A stretch of DNA of 60,000 nt from Antedon mediterranea (Eukaryota; Echinodermata; Crinoidea; Comatulida; Antedonidae), in contig NC_092679.1 of the NCBI RefSeq assembly GCF_964355755.1, positions 11,214,932-11,274,931 on the forward strand. Reading direction: 5' to 3'. The notes beneath the pieces were generated by a model. It was not told the DNA's origin, searched no databases, and saw only the letters and a program-made list of their open reading frames with translations. Below are positions 44,119-54,620 of the stretch, in pieces (positions within the stretch are counted from its first letter, which is position 1; every line of letters starts with the position of its first letter). The translations under genes and the position numbers were made by a program.

Positions 44119-44224
44119 GTTTATTTCATGTAATTTTAATTATTTTGTTTGATGTTTAAAACTAGAAAATGAAAATTACATAATGTAGTTTAATTATACA
44201 ATTTTGTTTTGGTTTTTCTTGCAG

Positions 44225-45010
44225 ATTGTCTCATACCAGATAAATGGAAGAAGAACTTGCACGAGATTGATCAACAGTGGATTTCAAAAACCTTATTCAA
44301 GAAATCGAAGAAGGGGACCGCAGAGTTGGATTCTACTAAACTCAAACAACTTTGGTATTATCCACCTCAACCGGATCCGCTCAACAAAAACATACAGTTA
44401 CTTCGGTCATCGTCTTTTTCTTTGGTTGCCCCGCAAGACTTGGCAGGTCAAGCTGGTTTGCCCTCGGCCAGAATGCAAGAGCTATCCACTAACATCAGGC
44501 GGCCTCCATGGAATCGTTCGTCCGGTCCTGGATTGAGACTGCCACTACTTTCTTGCAACAGAGCAACTGAGGTGCTCTAATTGCAAACAAAGACAAATTG
44601 GCTGGAGTGAAAACATTTTAAAGCAACTTGATTTAGCACATCGCCTTCAGTTTCCTGTTGTACTTTCGTATCACTTGGCCTGCGACAACCGGGTCCTGCA
44701 GCTTCTAAAGTACCGCGGTCTCGGGAACAGTCCATCACAGCTTCGCCAACAAGTCTTAGAACAACACACAAGGCGGTGGAATGAGAGAGTGGCTCTCTAC
44801 TTAGAAAATTGCAAGAAGTTCTGTGGTTCTCGTGATGATTACGTCATTGCTGCTTCTAAATTTGATGAGGTGTCTAAAATGATTCCTATTCCCTCTGTCC
44901 AATGGTTCCTCACCATCTACTGCAACGAAGTAATGGGAAGAATCGACGAACTCAAGGCTTCTATCACATCGACGTTCGGAAGAATGTTGAAAATTGACTC
45001 GACCAAAAGG
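44225..45010 (+). pseudogene. Gene A, DUF6729-like exon
   Basis: Phase-1 entry gives DCLIPDKWKKNLHEIDQQ and LKQLWYYPPQPDPLNKNI; a shift near 44390 gives RLFLWLPRKTWQVKLVCP with CPRPECKS and GGLHGIVRPVLD; a second shift near 44530 gives DCHYFLATEQLRCSNCK, HRLQFPVVLSYHLACDNR, LLKYRGLGNSPSQL, PSVQWFLTIYCNE and TFGRMLKIDSTKR. CP..C...L...G....R.V.D...YYL..E.L.C..C is a zinc-binding DUF6729-like pattern. KIDSTK carries the first candidate catalytic Asp. Ends at AGG|GTAAAT, phase 0. Confidence 0.6.
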
Positions 45011-45077
45011 GTAAATAATTAATAAACAATACTATTTCTGCAATTTACTTTTAATTATTTGAAATTTTTTTTTGCAG

Positions 45078-45126
45078 ATTGTGGGGAAGCTTTCTTCCTA
45101 ATAAATTTTTTTTGTTTTTTTTGCAG
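45078..45126 (+). repeat. Duplicated splice acceptor and exon start
   Basis: TTTTTTTTGCAGATTGT with GGAAGCT occurs at 45066-45090 and again at 45115-45140. The second is the functional-looking exon start (IVWKLAGRA in frame). The first would give a decoy exon out of frame. Confidence 0.7.
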
Positions 45127-45402
45127 ATTGTATGGAAGCTAGCCGGTCGTGCATGTGGAACAGGAGCATGGGCAACAAACGTCGGAAATGAGTACGGCCA
45201 GGTACTCATTACAGTCCTGACTGCTGCAGAAGGATGTGGCCTAAACAACATGACAAACGGCATCATTAACCGATATGCTTTGGCAGGCGTACCTCCTCCC
45301 AAGATTCTCTACGTCGATCGTGACTGCTGCGGTCATTCAAGCATATGGAAGATGTTCAGCGCCTGGCCTGATATGCAAATTCGCCTGGACATCTGGCACT
45401 TC
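45127..45402 (+). CDS. Gene A, transposase-like exon before the LINE
   Basis: Reads IVWKLAGRACGTGAWATN, VGNEYGQVLITVLTAAEG, VPPPKILYVDRDCCGHSS and RLDIWHF. LYVDRDCC (second candidate catalytic Asp) and IWHF belong to a very conserved block of this family in fishes and invertebrates, which I take to be an RNase H-like transposase or derivative (inference). The frame is cut by a LINE after WHF and resumes at 48787 with MRR. Confidence 0.65.
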
Positions 45403-45600
45403 TAAACTAAACTAAACCAACCTTCATGGAGAGCGGACACGGAAAAAATAGTGCTGCGGAAAGTGTCTTAAATCCGACCAAATTGGACTTTAATTACTAG
45501 TTATCGACCATATTGAGAATTATAGACGCACAGTCTCAACAAATTATATATTTTGTCATTTATTTTGCTCTATTTTACTGGTTTTCCTAATTTTAAAACC

Positions 45601-46029
45601 ATGACTACCAATGAGGCCAGTAGTAGACGAACCCGCAGTAGCCAACCGGACCAGCCACCTGTAGACAATGAGGTAAACATGCATACTTTGCATGCATTGT
45701 TAACCAAATTAGACGCTGATATGAACTCCTGGTTTGATGCGCTAGCGTCTCAAATGAGCAAGGTTAATGCAGACATTAAAGGCATTCGAACTGATATGGC
45801 CGACTTGGAGACAGGGGTGAAGCATATGGACAAAGATATTCTTGAAATTAAGGAGGAAACCATACCAAAGTTGGAGTCAGAACTTAAGGATAAAATTCAA
45901 GAGCTGAATGCTAGCAGGTTAGAGTCGGAGTTTTACAGTAAAAAAGCAAATTTATTGTTCTTTAACATCCCTCAATCCAGTGCAAGTGAGGACACAGAGA
46001 ATGCGATACCCAAACCGCCAACCCTATAG
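45601..46029 (+). CDS. LINE ORF1, coiled coil
   Basis: ATG at 45601. A polar head with SSRRTRSSQPDQPP is followed by a heptad-like stretch (LLTKLDADMNSWFDALAS ... MDKDILEIKEETIPKLES) and YSKKANLLFFNIPQSSAS, the usual link from coiled coil to RNA-binding domain in LINE ORF1 proteins. It is truncated: after about 46005 the sequence is no longer LINE-like. Confidence 0.65.
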   Translation: MTTNEASSRRTRSSQPDQPPVDNEVNMHTLHALLTKLDADMNSWFDALASQMSKVNADIKGIRTDMADLETGVKHMDKDILEIKEETIPKLESELKDKIQELNASRLESEFYSKKANLLFFNIPQSSASEDTENAIPKPPTL

Positions 46030-46990
46030 AAAGCGCACAATGGATGACCCTGAAGGCGATGATATTGTTACAGCCAAACATGCCAAATAAACTTGAATAC
46101 TGATCAGATGATGTTAATTTAATAGTTAACATCCATATGTTGTGTTAAACTTTCTGTTGAATTATGATGATCAATAAAAACATTGAGTATTGTTTCTTGA
46201 TTTAATAGTTAATTTTTGTTTATTTAAAACACATTTATTTGAATCAAAACCTCCACGGACGTAACAACGGTAAAATTTAGATTTTAAAAGTCGGAACATT
46301 TAAGACGATCCATCCAGTAAAACTTATCGTAAGGGCACTTCTGTTGAACATTATAAATTAAGACGATCCCCAAACCATTCGTTCATTCATCATGGCGCAT
46401 GCATCACCTTTCACGCGATACGGTAAACAATGCTGTGCGCCGAAGCGTAACCAACAGAAATAACATATAGCGTCGTGAGCATACCTGTATTTTCCGAGGA
46501 AGCAAGTTACTTAAATAAACATATTTAACTCCAATCCATAACGAAATGTCGTAGTATGAACATACATTTTGCACATATTATGTATGGTATGTATGTTCAA
46601 CCTTGTAATAAAAGCAAAAATATGTGTTGGTTTCGACCAATGCTGTATTGAGAGTTAGGCTAGTTGGATGCATACCAATGCATGATACAGCAGTAGTACA
46701 GGTAGTCGGGGTACCTTGACGCACCACACACATTTCATTTAAGCTTAGTCCAGGAAGAATGTTAGGCCTACTGGTATACTGCTGGCCTGCACATCGGATA
46801 ATGCGCGACGTTTTTAAATTCGAACTTTTTAAGTAATTACCAAATTGGTATATAAAATACAATAGAAAAGATGGTTACTTTTAAAACACTAAAATGTGTT
46901 TTTGTTAACTTTCTACACACACAAAAAAAAATGCTACACAAATTGATTAAATTGCTAATCAATTTTCAAATTGATTAGCAATTATTGCTA
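46005..46990. other. Unexplained segment replacing LINE ORF1 end and endonuclease
   Basis: Begins with a coding-looking tail (RYPNRQPYRKRTMDDPEG, then a TAA at 46087) and an AATAAA near 46176, like the 3' end of some mRNA; origin unknown. Further on is sequence similar to 42440-42480 and, at about 46952-46983, a near-perfect hairpin (ATTGCTAATCAATTT and its complement). Confidence 0.5.
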
Positions 46991-48530
46991 TTCGAAATTT
47001 TTCCATGGAAGTACTCACAATATTCAGAAATCTGAAATCTGGTGCTAGCAGCGGTTTCGACGACATTAAACCAGATATTATTAAATTTGTTGGGGAATTA
47101 ATAGCATCTCCACTTGTTCATATTTTTAATTCATCACTAGCTACCGGTATTGTCCCGGAGAAGCTGAAAATTGCCAAGATAATTCCCGTCTTTAAACATG
47201 GTGAGACTGATAAATTTAGCAATTATAGGCCCATCTCGGTACTGCCCGTTTTATCCAAAGTTTTAGAACGTATAATTCATAAAAGACTCTATAATTATTT
47301 TTCTCGATTTAATTTATTGCAAGAGAACCAATTTGGTTTCCGCCCAAATATGTCTACTGAAATGGCTGTTCTACAAGCATATGATAAAATAATCTCTGAA
47401 TTAGATAAGAAAAAGCATGTTCTTGGGATATTTCTGGACCTTTCAAAGGCCTTTGACACCGTTAATCACGACATTCTCCTGTCTAAACTACAGCCTTATG
47501 GTATACGTGGTGTTGCCTTTGATTGGTTCAGAAGTTACCTGACGGATAGAAAGCAATATATCTCTTTTAATTATCATAGTTCTTCTTCTTTAAACATTTG
47601 TTGTGGTGTTCCACAGGGCTCAATTTTAGGCCCGCTACTCTTTATTATTTACATTAATGATTTAGCAAACATCTGTAAACATTCCAATCTTATTTTATAT
47701 GCAGATGACACTAACCTTTTAATTTCAGATAATGTTTTAAACCGTCTAGTTGATAATGTTAATTCCGATCTCTCGACTATCTCGAGTTGGTTTAAAGCAA
47801 ATAAGTTATCGCTTAATGCTAATAAAACTAATTATATGATTTTTAAGAACAGATATAGTAACCGTGTTTACAATGACCTTAACATTTTCATTGATAATAA
47901 TAACATCTCTCGTGTAACTAGTTGTAAATTTCTTGGTGTAATAATGGACGAATGCTTAACCTGGAATCAACATACAATCCATATTGCAAACTTAGTTTCA
48001 AAATATTCTGGTATTCTTTTTAGGCTAAAACCAATTTTACATGTCAATGTTCCATCATCCTTATACAAGACTCTAGTCCTTCCTCATATTCAATACTGCA
48101 GCTTGATTTGGGCTGACCACAATAACTGTCGCTTTGAAACTGTTTATCGCAAACAAAAGCGCATAATGAGTTTATGCACAAATTCTCAATTTCTTGAGCA
48201 TTCACCACCATTATTTGCTAGTCTTAACAACTTAACTGTGTATGATAATCATAAGTTATCAAAAGGTGTTTTCATGTACAAATTTAAGAATAATTTATTA
48301 CCAGCTAACTTTTCTAATTATTTTGTTAGAGTAAACTCAGTTCATAATTATGGCATCAGGTCCTTTGATACTTATCGTCCTTATAATTTTGTTACCGATA
48401 TGGGTAGAAACACTATCAGAGGACATGGTCCAAAACAGTATTAATGCTTCTATTCGTAATTCATCATCTGTCAAAGTATTTAAAAAGTTGTATAAAAATA
48501 ATTTGCTCTTAACTTATCAATGAGTGTTAC
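46991..48530 (+). CDS. LINE ORF2, reverse transcriptase, intact frame
   Basis: A 480-codon open frame with all RT boxes: IIPVFKHGETDKFSNYRP, NQFGFRPNMSTEMAV, LDLSKAFDTVNHDILLSK (catalytic Asp), [29 protein letters not shown] (YADD), CKFLGVIMDECLTW, and the C-terminal VLPHIQYCSLIW. It is a Jockey/CR1-like enzyme. RT appears undamaged, but the endonuclease is missing, so the copy cannot be autonomous. Confidence 0.85.
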
Positions 48531-48786
48531 AAATATGTTTACATTTACATTGTTCTTTTGCTTTTTTGGTTTTATCGCACTATCTTTGAGTTTATATGCC
48601 AACATGTTTAGCTAGTATTGTCTCGTCCTGTGCTTCAATTATGTTTGTATCATGTATTAATTATTTTGTTAAGGTGGCCAAATACTGTACGAGCTTTGCT
48701 CTTTTTTGGTCATCCTTCCATTTTTGCTTATATTCATTACACTTGTTTATATTGGAAAATAAAACTGAAACTGAAACTGAAACTTC

Positions 48787-49274
48787 ATGAGGAGAATTGC
48801 TGCAGCTTGTTCAACAGAATCACATCAGTTGTACCCGATATTTCTCAAACTTCTTTCCGCTTGCATTTTTTAGTGGAGCGCTGACGATGTTGAACGTCTG
48901 AAGCTCGCCAAGCGTGAACAGCTCATCGCAAGCAAGAAGCATTCCAACCCAACAGACGACATCATATTGAAAAACATCAGCAAGAAAGAGTATGCTTTAC
49001 ATTGTCGCAGGACAACACGAGGGACTCGCGAGACTGCCAACCTAATCCGAGAGTTCCTGACTTCCCTCGATGGTGAAGAAGGCCATGACACGTCCCACTC
49101 TTAGACTATAAACAGACCTGGGATATCTGGAGCTCACAAGAGCGACACATCCCCTGCATCCAGGATCCAGAAGGCAGATGCTTAAGGGTGGAGTTACCTT
49201 GCCAGTATATCGTTGTGCAAGAGGCTCCACTTCTTTGGAATCGTTTCACCTTCACCTTAACAAGTTTATTCCAG
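48787..49274 (+). pseudogene. Gene A, transposase-like exon after the LINE
   Basis: MRRIAAACSTESHQLYPI, then a TAG in place of Glu before WSADDV, LKLAKREQLIASKKHSNP, ALHCRRTTRGTRETANLI. A shift near 49095 gives VPLLDYKQTWDIWSSQER and another gives LPVYRCARGSTSLESFHL, LHLNKFIPG at the donor GTACAG. RGSTSLESFH is the most conserved part of this family. One stop and two shifts here show the copy is dead. Confidence 0.65.
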
Positions 49275-49373
49275 GTACAGTATTACTTTTTATTTTGTAT
49301 CTACCAAATCTTCAAACCTATCTACAGATTTTTGTATTTTTTCATTATTACGGATGTTTTATTTTTTTCTCAG

Positions 49374-49871
49374 GTGAGAGTGCTAGCGACTTTACATTTT
49401 CAAGATTACCTGATGGATGGACTTGTTCGATGGAATGCAAACCGTGCACTAGCTGCTACCCAGTCTGAAGGACCCATCTCCAGTACATATAGTGGACTGT
49501 ATCAGCATGCTCTCAACATACTGGCAGAGCAAGTGATTGGCAAAAAAGTGTACAAAAGTTTTATCATTCCAAACAAGTACACTGGAGAACTCATCGGAGT
49601 GGAGTACCTGTACAACCAGTCGAACAAAGTGCTCGAAACTCAATTTCCTGTCAAAACAGATACCATTTATGATGAAGACTTTGATGAAGAAATTTACACT
49701 TTTGATGTTGATGAAGGGTATGATGACAAGACTCAACCAGACTACAAACCACCTAAGCGTTGTTTTAAACCTCGAAATGCTAAAGAACCCTCACCACCCC
49801 AGCTGGAGCCCTTGCCTTCATGCGACGGTAATGATGATGATGGTGAAGGAAAAGCAGCCCCTTTTGACATA
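49374..49871 (+). CDS. Gene A, exon
   Basis: After CTCAG one frame gives ESASDFTF (continuing FIPG) and the next gives FQDYLMDGLVRWNANRAL, SGLYQHALNILAEQVIGK, TGELIGVEYLYNQSNKVL and an acidic tail rich in Asp and Pro. LLEGL.RWN..R is family-like. Donor GTGAGT. Confidence 0.55.
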
Positions 49872-49979
49872 GTGAGTTAAATTTGTATTATTAGCTTCTA
49901 CCTCACAAATTTTGTTTCTGTTTTGAAATACAATGCACGAGTCTAATTATATATTTTGTTTTCATATTTTACAATTTAG

Positions 49980-50242
49980 GAACTTGCAGATTCCACTGGA
50001 CCGGACAACATTCCAGGCTACGCCAAAGTTGAAGCCCTGGCAGACTACCTTATGCAGTTTAAGGAAGACAGTGGAGTGATAAGTCAAAGTCATGCTGAAC
50101 ATGTCGCAAAGTTGTGGAACAACCTGGATGCTTATGACAAAACCATTAAGCACAAAGCACGGCATCAAGATTACCTGACGAAAGGCAGGTTCAAGAAAAG
50201 TAAAACTATTTCCGTAATATCTGGTGTTGAAAGCACTCGACG
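49980..50242 (+). CDS. Gene A, exon
   Basis: ELADSTGPDNIPGYAKVE, LADYLMQFKEDSGVIS, LWNNLDAYDKTIKHKAR and KGRFKKSKTISVISGVES. Open throughout; donor GTAAGG. Confidence 0.55.
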
Positions 50243-50313
50243 GTAAGGCAGTTTCCAGCGTTTTTTACTTTGTTGCATGATGTGTCTTAAATCTAACTTG
50301 TTTCTTTGGTCAG

Positions 50314-50397
50314 AACACCGGGCCAGCTCAGTGGCCGGACTGCAATCGATATATGGAGTGTATTATTACAAAGCTATGTGAAACGTATCCATCGAAG
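50314..50397 (+). CDS. Gene A, small exon
   Basis: NTGPAQWPDCNRYMECII and TKLCETYPSK between CAG and GTAAAC. The G-P-A-x-W-P-x-x-x-R-x-x-E pattern is family-like. Confidence 0.5.
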
Positions 50398-50411
50398 GTA
50401 AACGTTTTCAG

Positions 50412-50484
50412 GGTTGGCCGCTCATTACCAAAGGCTACACGAACATTCGTCTGAAAGTGCTATCGAATGGACACTCATCCAGTG
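50412..50484 (+). CDS. Gene A, small exon
   Basis: GWPLITKGYTNIRLKVLS in one frame or GLAAHYQRLHEHSSESAI, EWTLIQ in another. The first resembles the W-x-x-I-x-x-x-Y-x-x-I-R helix; the second joins properly to the next exon. Donor GTGAGT. Confidence 0.35.
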
Positions 50485-50573
50485 GTGAGTTTTAACTTGT
50501 TATTGATGTTATTTTACACTACAGTAAATACATTAAAGTTTTTAAATAACTGTGTTTGATTTATTTCCAACAG

Positions 50574-51093
50574 CTACAACAGACCATCAAAGAAGCAAGC
50601 GCAGCATGTGTTGGAATCTGGCATCCCAGCAACAATACCCAAACTTGTCTCTGATAAAACCCTACTTGAACTTTTAACCAAGCCAGCGGTGCTAAACATC
50701 CATCTTTCACATTTGTCCTACCAAAAAACACTTCCGGCCTAGCGACTCTAGGAAACAGACCGTCGATCTCAGTTCCAGGCGAGATAGCAAAACCACCACC
50801 ATCAGTCCCTGAGGTTTACTCCCATTCCTAGAACTACCCTCTTGTACAGAAAACGAGCGGCTAAAGACATTTTGGAAGGGAAACCGATCAAAATGTACAA
50901 ACCAAGAACGTCTGCGATTGTGTGCTCAAAGTGTAAGCAACCAGGGTTAAAAAAGAACCACACTCAGTACTATGGTAATTGGTATTGTGCTGCAACAGCT
51001 GATGTGACTTTTGAAGAATGGAAATCGGCTATTGGTTGCCAACGATCACCTTCATCAAGAATGATTCCAAATGATTTTTGTAGCCATGGATAG
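50574..51093 (+). pseudogene. Gene A, last exon with cysteine-rich end
   Basis: CYNRPSKKQAQHVLESGI and PATIPKLVSDKTLLEL, a shift, then MYKPRTSAIVCSKCKQPG, HTQYYGNWYCAATADVTF and EEWKSAIG, stop at 51091-51093. C-x-x-C...H.Q..G..YC is a small zinc-ribbon-like end typical of the family. Fifteen bases later begins (after a T-rich stretch) the region that holds the hAT MITE. Confidence 0.55.
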
Positions 51094-51208
51094 AGTGTTA
51101 AATACTGTTTCATATATATATATCTTCTATTTTTTTTTTTGTTCTGTGATTTTATATTCACTTTTTACAAAATATTTTGTATTTTATGCAATTTGGTCAT
51201 TGAGCCAC

Positions 51209-52429
51209 CAGGGATGTCACCACGCTGGTCGGCGCTGGTCGGCCCCGACCAGCACTCAACATTTCCGACCAGGATTCACAGGCTGCCGACCACCACTATT
51301 ATTTATTAATAATTACGATATTTATATTAGGCCTAGGCCTAACTAAAATTCGTACTAAAACATTTTACCTAGCACATCGTTAATAACAGACAAGCTAGCC
51401 TCATATAGATAAGACAAAAGACTACAGCAAATGTTTCCGTGGTTACGTACGTTACTTTATTTGTAACACAATACCAGGCCTACTCTGCCCTGGTATTCAT
51501 TGTTACAGCTTGTGAGTCATGGCGAACAACGTGCTACGCAGCACAGTGTACAAGTTTAAAGTTCACATAGCGACCATTCAAGCGTTTTACTTTGCACAGA
51601 TTAAAAATACAAACAAGTACGCAGTAATTAAAAAAATGTACAACTACATAGACCTAAACAAAATCATTTTTAATTGCTGAATGTTTTGTCACCCTGCTTT
51701 AATTATATTATGTTACTAGGTAGTTTTACATTTTTGTACTCTACGAACTATTAAAAAAAAATAAAAAAACATGCGCATGGTTCAGCAGTGAGACCGGGCA
51801 AGTTTGTTCGTTTATGATCGCCGAGCATGGTACAATAATTACACGTCCCTGGGATAACTTCAGGTTGCTGAACTTCAGTTAACCCATAAACACGTGTCTG
51901 TTCTTGCCGGCCATGCACTACATGCTTGCCGCACAGTTGTGAAACAAAAAATCCGGAATTCACGAATACGCTCAAAAACTCTCGCGCAAAAGAACACGAA
52001 CATTATATCGAGCAACAAGTAGTAAGGTCTAGGCTAATAATTTATCTACAGTATTTGATTGGGGATTAGGCCTAAATAAGGAAGCGCCAGTTTTTGTGGA
52101 ATTCAGATTTTGGGGCATCTATCTAAGCCTTGGCTAGGCCTAGTGGTCGTAGTGTCTACAAGGCTAGGCCTAAGCCTGACGCGATCTATTGCTATTCATT
52201 TCGTAAGCGTTTTTTTGTTTTCGCGAATAATAACGGCGACTCCCCGGTGGTACAAGGTTAGGCCTAGACCTGACGCAATTTGTTGTTATTTATTTTCATA
52301 ATTCTTTATGTTTCGCTAAAATAACGACAACCCCCCCCCCCCCCCGGGATGAACACCGGGGTACCCCCCCCCCCCCCCCCCGGGGGTTATTTTAGCGACC
52401 GGCACTCCAAAAAGCTGGTGACATCCCTG
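51209..52429. mobile_element. Non-autonomous hAT element, 1.2 kb, 6-8 bp duplication
   Basis: CAGGGATGTCACCA and TGGTGACATCCCTG form the ends; AGCCAC (or TGAGCCAC if the terminal TG is included) is present on both sides. Sub-terminal GACCAGCACTC, CCGACC, and a C-run/CCGGGG/C-run just inside the right end copy the layout of the 11.2 kb hAT (20133-31324), so both probably used one transposase. It is rich in TAGGCCTA (at least six). Confidence 0.8.
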
Positions 52430-52435
52430 AGCCAC

Positions 52436-53207
52436 CATATCTAATTGTATTCTGAATGTGCAATAAAGTTAATAATAATAATAATTAAAAAAAAAGTTTT
52501 TAATGCTGCCAAATCCAAAGAGCAATAATTAATGTTGTAAATTATGTTGTACAGTGTAAATTATGTTGTAATTTTTATAAATTACATTCAGTTTTAATTA
52601 TTTACATTATAATTTACATTATATCATTCATTGCACTTTGTATTTGAAGTCCCCAAGCCCTTACAAAAAAGCAGAGGGGAAACTTTTGCAGTTGAGTGTA
52701 CATTAAATGGTGAATTCTATATTCTTGTCAAGAGTCTTTAGTAGTGTAAATTCTCAAATATTTTATATTTATTTCAAGAACAATTCCACTACAAACAATT
52801 CATTTTAATGTGAATCAAATAATTCCTTCCAGCAATTCTAATAATATATACAATATTGATTGACAATTGTTCACACGCTAAAAACACAACAAAAAAACGT
52901 CTCGTCATATTAAAAAAACTAACAATTAATACAACATACATATTGTAGTCGAATTTACGGTTTAAAAAAAAAACAAATTCATGTACTATAGTACAAGGAT
53001 TTTGTTTCGAAAATTGGATAAAATAATGTCGACTTTCTCAACTTTTAACAAAAAGTCTTATTCTATTATTTAATATTTGTATTCATTTAATACATCGATC
53101 ATGTGATAAACGCCTAAAATTTACAATTTTTAGTATACCGGTATTCAAAACAATCTCCTAGATTCTTGGGCCCCATTGGCCAATTGTCCAGTTTCCTCAT
53201 TATCTAA
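52436..53207. other. Intergenic, AT-rich, no gene seen
   Basis: No coding frame or repeat recognised in this stretch. Confidence 0.4.
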
Positions 53208-54122
53208 TTGCGTTATTTACTTTTCCGAATCAGAAGATTGAGCTGTACCTTATTGGCAGAGGCCGTAGCAAAACAGATGAAGAATCCGACCAACACGCCT
53301 CCTGCTACTGATTCACCAGAGGGAGATGGATCATCGGCGAATGAAGAAGAGATTACCCCTTTAATTAGTGACCTTCTCGAAGGTGAGCTGTCAACAGGGT
53401 GTCAATTGACAATGATGAACACTATTACCTTGGGGTCGGACATTCTGCTTCCCACCAAAACAAAAATTTGAAACGATCGATATATCGAAATAAGGTCTCT
53501 GTTCCCCAACCAACGCACATATGTTGGTGACTATAGCAGGAAACCAAGTGCGAGTCGAGAGCAACCAAAAACGAAAACAGCTCACGGTTTTAGAATGGCA
53601 ACAGGAGTTCCACATCTATGCAGTCATTTTCTTCCCAAAGGAACGCTTTAAAATATGCGAACAGCATTTTGGAGTTGTCAATTACCGCCCAGAACAATGC
53701 ATGGCGAGCATACGATAAACAATTCCAAAGAGCCCATCTATGATGCTCCTTGAAGTGGGAGGTACTGCACCCTGAACTGATGCTAAAGCTAGTGACATGT
53801 CAATTGGTCCCGATGACCACTTCAAGGATTAGGACGGGGTTCAATCAGTCCTTTCGTGGACAGACAGATCACGGCCAGAAATCAAACAGCCAAGCAAGGC
53901 AACATTACCAACACTAGTAAAAGTTTAAGTCCTGCACTCGTACTTAACCGGTTACTCACCACGCCTCTTTACAAATTTAATCTTAGGGAATTTCAGTCGG
54001 GTTCAGATTTTATTGAACCACTTCCCCTCCGCCAGGAATCGCACGCAACCATCCTAGCACCCTTAACCACCCGGAGCAAATCACAAATTTTATTAAAATT
54101 GGTATCCAATGCAAAAGGTTAG
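53208..54122 (+). pseudogene. Gag-like / tyrosine-recombinase-retroelement ORF relic
   Basis: A degraded protein: ITLGSDILLPTKTKI, then (shifted) KQLTVLEWQQEFHIYAVI with FFPKERFKICEQHFG, then LLTTPLYKFNLREFQSGS. The L-G...K.KIW ... L...EW..AFH.Y.AI layout is one I associate with the ORF upstream of the recombinase in DIRS/Ngaro-like elements of aquatic animals. No recombinase or RT follows. Tentative. Confidence 0.35.
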
Positions 54123-54293
54123 CAGACCCGTTCATTCTCAGATTTTGTAGACAAATATTTATTATTGCCTACACCTTCATCTTTCATGGTTAAAAGACAT
54201 TGAAATTCAACCTGGATTTAATAATAACACCATCTTAAGCGTAATGCAACAAAGGTTGCACACTTCAAGGATAGAGATAAATTGTGTGAAAAG

Positions 54294-54620
54294 CATTTGA
54301 TGAGATGAGCTTAAGAAAACTGCTATCTTAAGATGAGAGTTATGATAGAATTGAAGGATTTGAAGATTATGGCGTGTTACTGTTAGAAAGGACATCAAAG
54401 GTTGCCAATCATGCACTAGTGTTCGTTGTTCAGGGGATTCTTTCCCATTGGAAACAGTAAATTGGCTACTTCTTGTCCAGAGATGCTGCGCCAGCAGAAA
54501 AGATGATTGATCTTCTCAAAGAATGTATTTTAAAAGTTACCTCAATTGGTCTAGTACCAAAGGTGACCAAGATAGTAGTAATGTGAATCTCTTTTGACTC
54601 CTTGATGTTAACAGAAGATA
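54294..54620 (+). pseudogene. P-element/THAP9-like transposase fragment
   Basis: One frame, with two stops, reads FDEMSLRKLLS, SYDRIEGFEDYGVLL, KVANHALVFVVQGIL, SHWKQ, IGYFLSRDAAPAEKMI, DLLKECILKVTSIGLVPK, then (shifted) DQDSSNVNLF. This is the core of the P-element and THAP9 RNase H-like transposase: first catalytic Asp in FDE, the F-E-D-x-G motif, A-N-H-A-L-V-F, W-K-Q, and second Asp in the D-x-x-x-x-N motif. N-terminal THAP finger and C-terminal parts are missing. Confidence 0.7.

Larger units (their letters stand above)
45403..48781 (+). mobile_element. LINE inserted in an exon of gene A, ACTTC duplication
   Basis: Starts TAAACTAAACTAAACC (45403), ends in (ACTGAA)n (48760-48781). ACTTC lies on both sides (45398-45402, 48782-48786), and gene A continues in frame (DIWHF|MRRIAAA) across it. 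It has an ORF1 and the RT part of ORF2; the endonuclease part is missing and replaced by unrelated sequence at about 46005-46990. Confidence 0.85.

Noticed and set aside
49188-49370. Reading straight through the intron at 49275-49373
   Set aside because: The stretch is T-rich, has good GT and CAG borders, and the conserved FIPG|ESASD join needs splicing.
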